A stretch of 33,904 nt of DNA from an uncultured Gammaproteobacteria bacterium. GTDB taxonomy: Bacteria; Pseudomonadota; Gammaproteobacteria; Pseudomonadales; Pseudohongiellaceae. The notes beneath the pieces are model-generated. The model saw only the letters and a list, made by a program, of their open reading frames with translations, made no database searches and was not told where the DNA came from. The first letter of the stretch is position 1; the number at the start of each line of letters is the position of its first letter. Positions 1 through 9,319 of the stretch are shown piece by piece. Where the stretch lies: NCBI GenBank assembly GCA_903837345.1, contig CAILUG010000048.1:1-33904 (forward strand). The letters are read 5' to 3'. The position numbers and the translations under genes were made by a program.

Positions 1-116
1 AGCTGTTTTATAACCCGGTTCGAAGACATGGTAACAACGACGGCATACCACCAGCGAAGTTTGAAGAGCAGTACTTTATGAAGCTGTCAGGTGTATAGGA
101 AATCGGGGGCTTGCCA
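1..116 (+). mobile_element. Right end of an IS3-family insertion sequence (partial)
   Basis: The first bases encode the end of an IS3-type OrfB transposase, and the element's right end follows the stop codon at 96-98. The short tail after the stop runs to about ...GGGGGCTTGCCA (ending near 116), which has the terminal CA expected of IS3 ends. TonB-receptor coding sequence begins immediately afterwards. The exact boundary and target duplication cannot be fixed because the left end of the element lies outside the window. Confidence 0.7.
3..98 (+). CDS. IS3-family transposase OrfB, C-terminal fragment
   Basis: This frame is open from the window edge to a TAG at 96-98 and encodes 31 residues. 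It contains the motif FYNPVRRHGNNDG followed by PPAKFEEQYF, which matches the well-known C-terminus of IS3-family DDE transposases (FYN-x-x-RRH-G...SP-x-x-FE). Only this tail is visible; the catalytic core would lie upstream of the window. The element is inserted in the plug region of the adjacent TonB receptor gene. The reading is short but the motif is very characteristic. Confidence 0.75.
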   Translation: MFYNPVRRHGNNDGIPPAKFEEQYFMKLSGV

Positions 117-2703
117 ACCCAGTGGTCTGGTTGAACGTGTCGACGTGGTAACCGGTGGCGCTTCTGCTGCCTACGGTTCAGACGCCATTGCCGGCGCAGT
201 GAACGTCATCCTGAACAAAAAGCTGAATGGCATAAAAGGCCAGATTGATTTCGGTCAGACCCAGGAAGGTGATGGCAACAATGAGCATGTTTCACTGGCA
301 ACAGGCGCCGACTTCATGAATGGCCGCGGCCACTTTGTGGTGGGTGGCGAATATGACAAGCAGGATGGTATCGGCACTTGTTTTGAACGCGACTGGTGCA
401 AAGGGGGCGTAGTTATCACCAACGCCGGTGTGGGTGCTGTTGCAGGTCAGCCGGCATCGGTTCGCTACGCAACCGGCGGTGGTTTCTTTGCCAATCCGTC
501 CGGGGTCATATCGCTCCTGAACAATGCCACCGCTGCTACCTTGCCAATTCGCAATTTGTTCAATACCGGTGGTGTCACCTTCAACAAAAATGGCGACCCC
601 ATGCCTTATACGCTGGGTTTGCCTGCATCAGGCAATACTGCCGCCAGCGGCGATGTATATTCACCATTCAACACCACCCAGCTGATGGTGCCGGTTGATC
701 GTTACACTTTTTTCGGGCATGCGGATTATGATTTCAACAACTCACTGCGCGGCTTTGCCGAAGGTTCTTTCGGTCATGTCTCGGGCGATACGCTGCAATC
801 CCGTTATTTCGGCGCGCCAATTCCGGTTTATAACGACAATCCCTATGTCCCGGCGGCAATCCGCGCGCTGTTGCCACCCGCAAGCGCGACTCCGGGCGGA
901 ACCCGACCTGCCGCTACTGCCTTCAACCTGGCAGTACTCGGCCAGCGTCAGGGCCATTCGTCATCGGAAGTGGATACTTACCGCATTACCTTCGGGCTGG
1001 ATGGCAAGCTTAACGAGAACTGGTCATGGGATACTTACTACCAGTATGCCAATACTGATCGTTCACAGAGTGTGGAGAACAATCTGGTCACTGGAGCGTC
1101 ACGTGTTATCAATCGCCCAGGCAGTGGTGGTTTGAACAATGGCGACACTTTTGCTTACTGGCCGTGGGCAACAGACGCTGTTTATGATCCGGCTGATGCG
1201 GCGCTGCCCGAGGCACAAAGAAAGATTGTGTGCCGTGCCACCATCAGTGCTGATCCAGCCCTGCGCTCGGCTGCGGCCGGTTGCGTCCCTTTCAATCCCT
1301 TTGGCGAAGGGCGGGCATCGCAGGCGGCGATGGATTATGTCTATCGCACGCTGGTAGAGAATATCAACATTGATCAGCACGTTGCTGCAGTCAACTTGCA
1401 AGGCAAGCTTGCCAAGCTTTGGGCCGGTGATCTTTCAGTCGCTACCGGTGTTGAGTACCGTCGCGACTCCACTGCGGTGTTGCATGACAAGCTCTCGAAT
1501 GTCTTTGCCTATTTCCAGAATTTTGGTGCGGACTACAGTGCCAAACAAAATGTTACCGAAGGCTATGTCGAAGCGGAGTTGCCGCTGCTGGTTGACCAGA
1601 CCTTGGCTGACAGTCTGGTTCTCAACGCTGCCGCACGCCGCACCAGGTACGATATTTCCGGTACTGGCGGCTTTAACCAGGCTGCCAGTTCCGATAAAAT
1701 CAGTGCAACCAGCTGGAAAATAGGAATGTTGTGGGATCCGGTTGATTACCTGCGTTTCCGGGTAACCCGCTCGCGCGATATTCGTGCACCCAACTTCAAT
1801 GAACTGTTTCAGGCCAGTGCCAGCAGCTTTACTGCAGTGGTCAATCGCTTCGTGCCGGGCAATCCATCGCAATTCCCTTCTGGTCTTGCCGGGGGCAATC
1901 CCCAGCTTAATGCTGAAAAATCCATTACCTCAACCGTGGGCATGATCATCCACCCTGCAAGTGGTTGGTTATCCGGCCTCAAGCTGTCAGCCGACTACTA
2001 CGACATTCGGGTGGATGGCTATATCGGGACTCCTGGTGGAGCACAAAACATTGTTGACCGCTGCGCCAACTTCAACGATCCACTGACTTGCCCGTTGATC
2101 GTGTTTGGAGCGGACAAGTCACTCGTTGAAATCCGCAATGTGAACGTCAACCTGCAATCACTGACCTCGACGGGTGTTGACTATGAACTGTCCTACAACC
2201 TGGATGCCAACAAACTGGTCAATACCCTGCCTGGGGCATTCTCGCTCAGGGTGCTTGCAAGCCATGTGTTGTCCAATGCAACCAATCTGTTCGGCGTTGT
2301 TACTGATCGTGCCGGTGAGACAGGTACCTCGGGGCTGCCGACCTGGCTAACCAATATCTACCTCACTTATAGCAATGACACCTTCAGCACGACGATTTCC
2401 GGACGCTATATCAGCAGCGGCAAGTTCAATGCGCTGTGGATGGGCCCGGATGATCCGAATTATTCAGCAAGCAAGCCGCTGACTATCAATGACAACACGG
2501 TTGCCAGCGCTTTTTATCTCAACCTGAGTGGCAGCTACAATCTGAAAATCTCGGGCGCCAAGAACATGCAATTGTTTGGCTCGATCAACAATCTGGCCAA
2601 CCGGGAACCGCCGTCAGCACCGGGCCTTCAGTATCCGACCAATCCGGTTTACTTTGACCAGATTGGCCGCACCTATCGGGTAGGTCTGCGCTTCAGCTTC
2701 TAA
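91..2703 (+). CDS. TonB-dependent receptor, N-terminus lost to IS insertion
   Basis: An outer-membrane beta-barrel receptor for energised uptake of a large or scarce ligand. The recognisable part starts at PSGLVERVDVVTGGASAAYG, a classic plug-domain segment, and continues through the barrel to a terminal aromatic residue (RVGLRFSF). The barrel signature NFNELFQAS and the IRAPNFNE motif are present. Signal peptide, TonB box and the first part of the plug are missing. In their place is an IS3-family transposase end, and the frame upstream of position 91 has a stop at 79-81. The GTG at 91 lies in IS sequence and is unlikely to be a true start; genuine receptor coding begins near 117. The gene is therefore probably a broken remnant. 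It is convergent with the helicase gene and shares a terminator with it. The ligand cannot be told; large receptors of this CirA/Oar-like type are common in marine and soil proteobacteria. Confidence 0.85.
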   Translation: MYRKSGACQPSGLVERVDVVTGGASAAYGSDAIAGAVNVILNKKLNGIKGQIDFGQTQEGDGNNEHVSLATGADFMNGRGHFVVGGEYDKQDGIGTCFERDWCKGGVVITNAGVGAVAGQPASVRYATGGGFFANPSGVISLLNNATAATLPIRNLFNTGGVTFNKNGDPMPYTLGLPASGNTAASGDVYSPFNTTQLMVPVDRYTFFGHADYDFNNSLRGFAEGSFGHVSGDTLQSRYFGAPIPVYNDNPYVPAAIRALLPPASATPGGTRPAATAFNLAVLGQRQGHSSSEVDTYRITFGLDGKLNENWSWDTYYQYANTDRSQSVENNLVTGASRVINRPGSGGLNNGDTFAYWPWATDAVYDPADAALPEAQRKIVCRATISADPALRSAAAGCVPFNPFGEGRASQAAMDYVYRTLVENINIDQHVAAVNLQGKLAKLWAGDLSVATGVEYRRDSTAVLHDKLSNVFAYFQNFGADYSAKQNVTEGYVEAELPLLVDQTLADSLVLNAAARRTRYDISGTGGFNQAASSDKISATSWKIGMLWDPVDYLRFRVTRSRDIRAPNFNELFQASASSFTAVVNRFVPGNPSQFPSGLAGGNPQLNAEKSITSTVGMIIHPASGWLSGLKLSADYYDIRVDGYIGTPGGAQNIVDRCANFNDPLTCPLIVFGADKSLVEIRNVNVNLQSLTSTGVDYELSYNLDANKLVNTLPGAFSLRVLASHVLSNATNLFGVVTDRAGETGTSGLPTWLTNIYLTYSNDTFSTTISGRYISSGKFNALWMGPDDPNYSASKPLTINDNTVASAFYLNLSGSYNLKISGAKNMQLFGSINNLANREPPSAPGLQYPTNPVYFDQIGRTYRVGLRFSF

Positions 2704-2707
2704 AACT

Positions 2708-2754
2708 TGCCGGGCCAGTCACTGTTGGCAATAACGTGACTGTCCCGGCATTTT
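2708..2754. terminator. Bidirectional intrinsic terminator
   Basis: A hairpin with arms at 2709-2722 (GCCGGGCCAGTCAC) and 2736-2749 (GTGACTGTCCCGGC), one mismatch in 14 pairs and a 13-base loop. It is flanked by AAAA on the left and TTTT on the right, so it can work on both strands. It lies between the convergent ends of the TonB receptor and helicase genes, which fits that role. Confidence 0.8.
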
Positions 2755-2782
2755 GGTGCTGGCACGAATTACAGGAGCAAGG

Positions 2783-5314
2783 TCAAACGGGTGTAAAGCC
2801 AAGCAGTTGCAAGGTTGGTTTGCCTTCTTGTTTGGCGAGGGCTTTATCCACAGTGAAGGTAGCCTGCCAGTCATTGAGGCCTTCGGGATCCACCAGCACT
2901 TGCGCAATGGTCCACACGCCGGTTTCGTCGTCTTGCGTGACATGGGTATGTTTGTGATTGCGTGCTTCCGGATCCAGCGTAAGCCGCTCATGACCCTGGT
3001 AATACTCTTCAGTCAGACCCAGCAGTGCTTCCTCGGTCCACGGTGGCACCAGTGCTGCCGCCGCATCGTACCTGCCAGCCGCCAGTGAACGCAGGAAGTG
3101 GAAAATTTCGGTGCGGATAAGGGCAGTGAACTCGCGTTTGTTAAGGGTGATGTCGATTTCTGCCAGCGCCTTGGTGGCGGCGTCATCTGCTTCCGGCTGC
3201 CAGTCGGGATTCTTCATGCGCTCCCATTCATCCAGCAGGCTGCTGTCGGTGCCGCGCAGCAGGCCAGCCAGCCAGTCTTCGATTTCCTGCAGGTCTTCAT
3301 TCTTGAAGGCGGGCGGCACGGTTTGTGCCAGCACTTTATGCACGCTGGAAATGTGCCGTAACAACACGCCTTCAGTGCGCTCCAGATCATAGAGTTTGAT
3401 GTAGCCCGCGAAGTCCACGTAGTTCTCAACCATCTCGCGCACGATGCTCTTGGGCCGGATGTTTTCCTGCCCCACCCACGGGTGCAGCACCGAGAAGGCA
3501 TTGAAGGTGTTGTAGATGAACTCTTTCTGCGGCTTGGGATATTCCAGCTCATCCAGCTTGGCGATGCGTTCTTCATACTCGATGCCCTGCTGCTTCATTT
3601 CGGCCATCTTCTCGGTTTTCAGCGCATCCAGTTGCCGGCGCAAGATGATGTCCGGATTTTCCAGGATGGCCTCGATGAGCGTGAGCACATCCAGCGGATA
3701 GGTGGGGCTGTCGGGCTCCAGCAGCGCCAGGGTATCGATCAGATAGAGGGAGAGGGCATGGTTGAGCGAGAAGTCCTCCTGCAGATCGATATTCAGACGC
3801 AGTTTGCCGCCGTTGACGCGCGCGGCCAGCGGAATGATTTCGATGATCTTGCGTTCCAGCAGTGAGCGGAACAATTGCCAGGCACGTTTGCGATGCGCTT
3901 TCTTCTGGCTCGGCGTTTCATGGCAATCGTGAATAAGCTGCTGCATGGCGCGACAGCCATCACCTTTGCGGCTCAGCACCTGCAGCAACATGCCGTGGGT
4001 GACTTCGAAGCGCGAGACCAGCGGCTCCGGCGCCGCCGTTTGCAACCTCGTAAACGTTTCCGCCGACCAGCTGACAAACTTGTCCGGCGGTTTGCGCTTC
4101 ACGATCTTCTTCATCTTCTTGGGATCACCGGCGGCTTTGGCTTCCAGCCTGGCATTCTCGATCACATGTTCAGGCGCCATGCACACGACATAGCCAATAT
4201 CGTCAAAGCCCTTGCGGCCGGCACGGCCACTGATCTGGTGAAAGTCCCGCGCGGTCAGAATGGCCACTTTGGAGCCGCTGTATTTGCTCAGCTTGGTCAA
4301 CAGCACCGTGCGAATGGGCACATTGACGCCCACGCCGAGCGTATCGGTGCCGCAGATGATTTTCAGCAGGCCCTTTTGCGCCAGTTGCTCCACCAGCACC
4401 CGGTATTTCGGCAACAGTCCGGCATGGTGCAGGCCGATGCCATGGCGCAGGAACCGCTTGAAATCCTTGCCATAAGGGCTGCTGAATTTCACGCCAATCA
4501 GCGCCTCGGCCAGCGCAGCTTTTTCTGCTGCATTGCAATAATTCTGGCTCATCAGATTCTGCGTGGTTTCTGCTGCATCATTTTGCGTGAAGTGCACGAC
4601 GTAAACGGGACTTTGGCCAGCTTCCACCAACGCCATTACGGTGGTCTCCAGCGAGGCTTTCTCCTCATAGCGGAATTGCAAAGGCACTGGTCGCGTCACC
4701 GATGCCACCACCGTGGTAACCGCGCCCGTCAGCCGGGTCAATTCCCGCTCAAACAGCGTGGTAGGTCCCAGTGTGGCTGACATCAGCAGGAAGCGGGACT
4801 TGCTCATCGTCAGCAGCGGCACCTGCCATGCCACCCCGCGTGAATGGTCCGAGTAGTAGTGGAACTCATCCATGATGACTTCACGAAAGGGGGCATCTGC
4901 CCCCTCCGCCAGGGCGACATTGGCCAGGATCTCCGCTGTGCAACAGAGTATCGGTGCATTGCGGTTGACGGTAGCGTCGCCGGTGGCGATGCCGACATTT
5001 TCCGGGCCGAAATCGCGGCACAGCGCGAGGAATTTTTCATTTACCAGCGCCTTGATCGGGCAGGTATAAACACTGCGGTGACCCTGCGCCATCGATTTGA
5101 AATGCAGCGCCGTGGCTACCAGTGATTTGCCGGACCCTGTTGGCGTATTGAGGATGACATTATTGTCATCAAACAACTCCAGAATGGCCTCTTCCTGCGC
5201 TGCATAGAGCTCGAGCTTGCGCTCCGCTACATAATCGAGAAAGCGGTCCAGCAACTCGCTGCCTGAACAATCGTGAATGGCTGGAAGACGGCGGAGCAGG
5301 GCGTTGTCAGGCAT
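2783..5314 (-). CDS. Ski2-like DEAD/DEAH-box helicase with DUF3516-type C-terminus
   Basis: A superfamily 2 helicase of 843 residues. Visible motifs are Walker A TPTGSGKS (57-64), motif Ia CPIKALV (85-91), DEFH as motif II (149-152), SAT as motif III (179-181), a Ski2-like [12 protein letters not shown] segment, [10 protein letters not shown] (motif V) and [10 protein letters not shown] (motif VI). The DEFH box and the HHAG and RAGR motifs place it with Ski2/Mtr4/Hel308-type enzymes rather than RecQ or DbpA. The roughly 400 residues after the core are mostly helical and charged, and match my memory of the bacterial DUF3516 helicases, whose substrate and role are not established. It is transcribed alone; the gap upstream holds a palindromic element. 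No convincing Shine-Dalgarno sequence is seen before the ATG, so a slightly different start is possible. Confidence 0.88.
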   Translation of the reverse strand: MPDNALLRRLPAIHDCSGSELLDRFLDYVAERKLELYAAQEEAILELFDDNNVILNTPTGSGKSLVATALHFKSMAQGHRSVYTCPIKALVNEKFLALCRDFGPENVGIATGDATVNRNAPILCCTAEILANVALAEGADAPFREVIMDEFHYYSDHSRGVAWQVPLLTMSKSRFLLMSATLGPTTLFERELTRLTGAVTTVVASVTRPVPLQFRYEEKASLETTVMALVEAGQSPVYVVHFTQNDAAETTQNLMSQNYCNAAEKAALAEALIGVKFSSPYGKDFKRFLRHGIGLHHAGLLPKYRVLVEQLAQKGLLKIICGTDTLGVGVNVPIRTVLLTKLSKYSGSKVAILTARDFHQISGRAGRKGFDDIGYVVCMAPEHVIENARLEAKAAGDPKKMKKIVKRKPPDKFVSWSAETFTRLQTAAPEPLVSRFEVTHGMLLQVLSRKGDGCRAMQQLIHDCHETPSQKKAHRKRAWQLFRSLLERKIIEIIPLAARVNGGKLRLNIDLQEDFSLNHALSLYLIDTLALLEPDSPTYPLDVLTLIEAILENPDIILRRQLDALKTEKMAEMKQQGIEYEERIAKLDELEYPKPQKEFIYNTFNAFSVLHPWVGQENIRPKSIVREMVENYVDFAGYIKLYDLERTEGVLLRHISSVHKVLAQTVPPAFKNEDLQEIEDWLAGLLRGTDSSLLDEWERMKNPDWQPEADDAATKALAEIDITLNKREFTALIRTEIFHFLRSLAAGRYDAAAALVPPWTEEALLGLTEEYYQGHERLTLDPEARNHKHTHVTQDDETGVWTIAQVLVDPEGLNDWQATFTVDKALAKQEGKPTLQLLGFTPV

Positions 5315-5407
5315 GAAATTTCAAGCGGTCCACAGAGAGCAGGGACGATGGGAGCATAGCCTGACCGGCAGCGCAACCAGAGCGGTATGTGCTTGCTGGG
5401 ATGTATG

Positions 5408-5517
5408 ACGCCTCTGGCCGGCACAGTGTGCAGCGACATCTGAGGCATGGATGCCGAAGACTAAGCCTACAGGGACGTACTTGTGGCGGTCGCGGAACGC
5501 TGTGCCGGCCAGAGGCT
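5408..5517. repeat. Palindromic intergenic repeat (REP/BIME-like), about 107 bp
   Basis: Perfect 17-bp inverted arms lie at 5410-5426 (GCCTCTGGCCGGCACAG) and 5500-5516 (CTGTGCCGGCCAGAGGC). Inside are two smaller dyads: GGCATGGATGCC at 5444-5455 and TACAGGGACGTA around 5467-5478. The element fills most of the gap between the DUF1552 gene end and the helicase start, both on the minus strand. It could fold as one long hairpin in RNA of either strand. Whether it is multicopy in the genome cannot be judged from this window. Confidence 0.7.
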
Positions 5518-5537
5518 GTACACAGAAGCAGCAATTT

Positions 5538-6878
5538 TTATATAACCAACCGGCCAGTCGCCACACCTATGGTTTTGATCTCGGCACCCATCATGTCGGC
5601 CATGCCGAGCAACAGGTTGGAAGTGGGCTCGTCTTCCCTGGACTTGATATGGCGATTGCCTTGCAGGCGACCGCCCGCACGACCCACCAGCAAGGCCGGG
5701 ACGTTATGGCGGTCGTGCAAGAGACCATTGCTCATGCCGGCACCGAAATACAGCAGTGACGAGTCCAGCAGGTTGCCGTCACCATCCGGCGTGGACCGGA
5801 GTTTTTCCACAAAGGCGGCAAATTTCTGCATGTGATAGCCGGTGATGCGTGAATAGCGGTCGATGCTCTCCGGGGTGTTCTTGTGATGCGACACGTTGTG
5901 GTGGGGTTCGTTCACGCCAATATGCGCATAGCTGCGGCCGCTGGCTTCATGGCCAACCATGAAACTGAACACACGCGTCATGTCACCCTGCCAGGCAAGA
6001 TGCATCAAGTCGTAGGTGAGAGTCATGTGGTCATCGAAGCTGGCAGGAATGCCGACCGGCCCTTCGCTGGCGTTCGCAATCACGCCGGAGCGCGAGGACA
6101 AGCGCTGGATCTGGCTTTCGGTGCGGCGGATATTGGTCAGGTATTCGTCGAGCAGCGTGCGGTCACCAGCACCCAGCATGCGTTCGAGACGCTTGGACTC
6201 ATCAAGCACCGAATCCAGCATGCTCTGTTTGGTTTGCAGTCGGCGCAGGCGTTGTTGGGCAGTGCCTGGGTCGCCGAACATGCGTTCGAAAGTCACTTGC
6301 GGGCTGATGGATATCGGCAAGGGGCTTTCGTCGTCGTACCAGGCCATGGCATTGTAAAAAATGCAGGGATAGTTGTCGCAGGCACCTGCTGCAGTGCCCA
6401 TGTCTTCGGTGCCCACTTCCAGCGAGCGGATCGGCGTGTCGCCGGCAATGGCATCGGCGATGAACTGATCGACCGACTTTCTGGATTTGATCTGGTTGAA
6501 ATTGCCGTTTTGGCTGAGCGGACCGGCGCCATTGAGGAACGCAGCACTGGCGCCCATATGAATGCCGCCCATGTCTTGCCGGCCTTCGGGTGATTTGAGG
6601 CCGCTGATGGTAGTGACATAGTTGCGGTTTGCTTCAATCGGTTTCATCACGCGTTTGAATTCAAAATCCTTGCCGGTGGTTTCCGGATGCCAGTCAGCCG
6701 GGTAAATGCCATTGGGCACATAGACGGTACCAAAGCGCAGTTTTGCGCGCGCAGCAGTGACCGATTGCGCGGTAACAGCCGGCACCATCGCGTCAAGCAA
6801 GGGCAGGGCAATGGCGACACCGGCGCCTTTCAGCAGCATCCGGCGATTCAGGTGTTTTTTGGCAATGAACATTTTCAT
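5538..6878 (-). CDS. DUF1552 family protein with Tat signal
   Basis: A 446-residue exported protein of unassigned biochemical function. The N-terminus has twin arginines at 12-13 (NRRMLLKG) followed by a hydrophobic stretch and an Ala-rich cleavage region, a twin-arginine translocation signal, so it should be exported folded. The body carries family features such as YVPNGIYP early, GGIHMGASAAFLNG in the middle and an HNVPALLVG-type segment near the C-terminus. Its start overlaps the stop of the PSD1/DUF1592 gene by four bases (ATGA), so translation is coupled, and the two families are typically found side by side. It is the last gene of a three-gene operon with an ankyrin protein. Folded export suggests it carries a cofactor or assembles in the cytoplasm, but no metal site is obvious to me. 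Confidence 0.88.
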   Translation of the reverse strand: MKMFIAKKHLNRRMLLKGAGVAIALPLLDAMVPAVTAQSVTAARAKLRFGTVYVPNGIYPADWHPETTGKDFEFKRVMKPIEANRNYVTTISGLKSPEGRQDMGGIHMGASAAFLNGAGPLSQNGNFNQIKSRKSVDQFIADAIAGDTPIRSLEVGTEDMGTAAGACDNYPCIFYNAMAWYDDESPLPISISPQVTFERMFGDPGTAQQRLRRLQTKQSMLDSVLDESKRLERMLGAGDRTLLDEYLTNIRRTESQIQRLSSRSGVIANASEGPVGIPASFDDHMTLTYDLMHLAWQGDMTRVFSFMVGHEASGRSYAHIGVNEPHHNVSHHKNTPESIDRYSRITGYHMQKFAAFVEKLRSTPDGDGNLLDSSLLYFGAGMSNGLLHDRHNVPALLVGRAGGRLQGNRHIKSREDEPTSNLLLGMADMMGAEIKTIGVATGRLVI

Positions 6879-9319
6879 TCTCCTGCGGTGGCGACCGCAC
6901 TGATGCCGGAAGACGAACTGTTGGTACGCATGAGGAAGGGATAACTGTCGACAATGCCCATTACGATGGACAGCAAGCTGTAGTTGTTCTTCGCACTATT
7001 ACGCACAATGCTGCGCACCACCGGCATATCGCGCGGATCCAGGCCGCGCCCGAGCGCGTACACCAGCATTTTTTCGGTAACAGTGCCGGCAAACAACTCC
7101 GGGTCTTTCAGCAGTGCTGCCCGCAGCGCCTGCGGGCCATCAACCACAGTGCCATCCAGCAGCACGCCGGAGGCATCAATCGCCAGCCCCTCACGGGTGA
7201 GCTTGCGCCAGGAGCCGTCGACATCGAAATTTTCCAGTGCAAAACCGACCGGATCAATGACGTCATGACATTTGGCACAGGCCGGATTTTTGCGATGCAG
7301 TTCGAACTGTTCACGCACTGTCGATGGCCGGCCCGCGGGCGCACTCGCCTCAAGTGCCGGGACGTTGGCCGGCGGTGTCGGTGGCGGGTTGTTCCAGAAT
7401 TCACTCAGGATGAACTTGCCGCGCATGATGGGAGAGGTACGGCTGGTCGCGGATGTCAGCGAGAGCACGCTGCCATGGCCAAACAGTCCCCACCGGTTCG
7501 GATCGGTCACAGCCACCTTGCGGAAACGGGGGCCAGTGACGCCGGCAATGCCATAGTGTCGCGCCAGCCGTTCATCAGCAAAAGTATAGTTGGCTGTCAG
7601 CAGTTCATGCACGGGGCGGTTTTCCCGCAACACGTAGCCAAACAGCATTTCGGTTTCCTTGCGGAATGACTGACGCAGGTTGTCATCAAAATCCGGGAAC
7701 ATCAGCAGATCGGGGCGGGCGCGTATTTCCAGATTGCGCAGTTGCAACCACTGGCCGACGAAATTGTCGACAAAGGAGTTGGAGCGCGAGTCGGTCAACA
7801 GGCGGCGTACTTGCGACTGGCGCACAGCGGGATCCTGGAGCTTGCCGGCTTGAGCCAATGCCAGCAGCTCGTCGTCGGGTGCGGAAGACCACAGGAAGAA
7901 TGACAGTCGTGATGCCAGGGCAACTCCGTCAACCGCATGATCGGCACCCGGAGCACCGTCTTTGGCATCTGTCTCTACCCGAAACAGGAAAAACGGGCTC
8001 ACCACCATCCTGGCGATGGCGACGCGCATGCCCTGGTCAAAATCGGCACCATTGGCGCGTTCCTTGTTGTAAAACGCCAAAGGAGCGGTGATGTCGTCGG
8101 CGGTGGCAGGCCGGCGGAATGCACGCTGTGCCAGGTTTGCCAGCACCTCTTTTGCACAAGGCCCATCTTCAGCAGCTGCTCTGGGTTGACACACCATGAT
8201 GCGTGCGCGCGGTGCCATATTGCTCACACCGGTGGCTGCATAAGGGCCTGCAATCATGGCTTTTTCCAGACGCGGCATGCCTGAGGGATTATGGATTTCC
8301 AGCGAAGCCCGCAAGGTTGGCTGCCATGAGTTCTGCTCGGCACTTACCCGCTCGCGCCAGGTGAAAACCACTTCGTGCGGCCCGGCCTTCACCGGTATTT
8401 TGGGTGAGGCCAGTTTCTGGTCCACCACCGGCATCACATCATAGAAGCCCTGTTCCACGCTGATCTTGTGCTGCTCGGGCCCGCCGATCTCGCTGGTGTA
8501 AACGATGGTGCCGTCGACATAGACCATGAATTCATGCGGGCGATCATGCCCTTCGATGCCGAAATAGCCTTCAGCGATGCCCTGCAGCGGGCGGGCGGAA
8601 AAAACGTATTCGCCATCAGCCGGAAAATAGTGGGTTGCGCGCACACCGCCGCGGGTACCAAGCGGGAAACCGGCGAGGTGTTTGTCCTGGGTAGTGTCAA
8701 ACGGGATGCGGTAGTTGGTGACGCTCACGGATGCGTCCGGATTGCCCAAAGCCAGATCGGCAACCCGCAAACCCACGGTCATGTAGCGGTCGAGCAACAT
8801 CGGTGACGAGCGCAACAACTCGGCAATGTTGTCGAATCCGAAATCACCGCCATCGCTGGGCAGCAGTTCGGTGAGGTCAACATCCACGCCGAGCAAATCA
8901 CGGATCGAATTGGAATATTCAGACCGGTTCAGTCGATGGATGGTGGTCGTGCCGGCATAGGGATGTGCCGCCGCTGCTGCATCCAGGGTGTGCTCAAGCG
9001 CAGCGACAAAGTTGGTGCGTTCCGCACGACTTGGCTGCGGCTGGTTTCGCGGTGGCATCGCACTGATTTTGAGTTTGCGCAGTACCTTTTCGAAAACGGC
9101 CGGTTTGCTGACCACATCGCCGGGGTTGAGTCCTTCAAGTGCGAGTTCGCCACTGAATTCGTCGTAGCTGTGACACTTCATGCAGTAGTTGTCGAGCATG
9201 GACCACTGAGCTGCCAGTTCATTGTGCGGAGCAGCGGGCTTCTCTGCTGCGTGGGCAACGGGTCCCAGCACGGTCAATGCGATGCCTGCAGCCAGTGGCC
9301 AGAATTTCGGCATGGTCAT
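6875..9319 (-). CDS. Exported PSD1/DUF1587-1595-1592-1588-1585 multidomain c-type haem protein
   Basis: An 814-residue secreted protein. A Sec signal peptide (about 1-24, ending AHAA) is followed by a cytochrome c-like haem motif CMKCH at 46-50 (PSD1-like domain). Next come DUF1587 (HRLNRSEYSNSIRDLLG, about 128-144), an internal beta-rich module (about 200-345), DUF1595 (AFRRPATADDI, about 400), DUF1592 (RLSFFLWSSAPDDELL, about 471-486), DUF1588 with a second haem motif CAKCH at 681-685, and DUF1585 (YALGRGLDPRDMP, about 754-766). This domain string is known mainly from Planctomycetes and some marine proteobacteria and has no proven activity. Two CxxCH sites imply periplasmic electron transfer. 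The gene overlaps its neighbours on both sides by four bases, so ankyrin protein, this protein and DUF1552 should be made in fixed proportion. Confidence 0.9.
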   Translation of the reverse strand: MTMPKFWPLAAGIALTVLGPVAHAAEKPAAPHNELAAQWSMLDNYCMKCHSYDEFSGELALEGLNPGDVVSKPAVFEKVLRKLKISAMPPRNQPQPSRAERTNFVAALEHTLDAAAAAHPYAGTTTIHRLNRSEYSNSIRDLLGVDVDLTELLPSDGGDFGFDNIAELLRSSPMLLDRYMTVGLRVADLALGNPDASVSVTNYRIPFDTTQDKHLAGFPLGTRGGVRATHYFPADGEYVFSARPLQGIAEGYFGIEGHDRPHEFMVYVDGTIVYTSEIGGPEQHKISVEQGFYDVMPVVDQKLASPKIPVKAGPHEVVFTWRERVSAEQNSWQPTLRASLEIHNPSGMPRLEKAMIAGPYAATGVSNMAPRARIMVCQPRAAAEDGPCAKEVLANLAQRAFRRPATADDITAPLAFYNKERANGADFDQGMRVAIARMVVSPFFLFRVETDAKDGAPGADHAVDGVALASRLSFFLWSSAPDDELLALAQAGKLQDPAVRQSQVRRLLTDSRSNSFVDNFVGQWLQLRNLEIRARPDLLMFPDFDDNLRQSFRKETEMLFGYVLRENRPVHELLTANYTFADERLARHYGIAGVTGPRFRKVAVTDPNRWGLFGHGSVLSLTSATSRTSPIMRGKFILSEFWNNPPPTPPANVPALEASAPAGRPSTVREQFELHRKNPACAKCHDVIDPVGFALENFDVDGSWRKLTREGLAIDASGVLLDGTVVDGPQALRAALLKDPELFAGTVTEKMLVYALGRGLDPRDMPVVRSIVRNSAKNNYSLLSIVMGIVDSYPFLMRTNSSSSGISAVATAGE

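Noticed and set aside
3875-4780. 301-codon plus-strand frame opposite the helicase
   Set aside because: Antisense shadow without domains; helicase motifs on the minus strand are complete.
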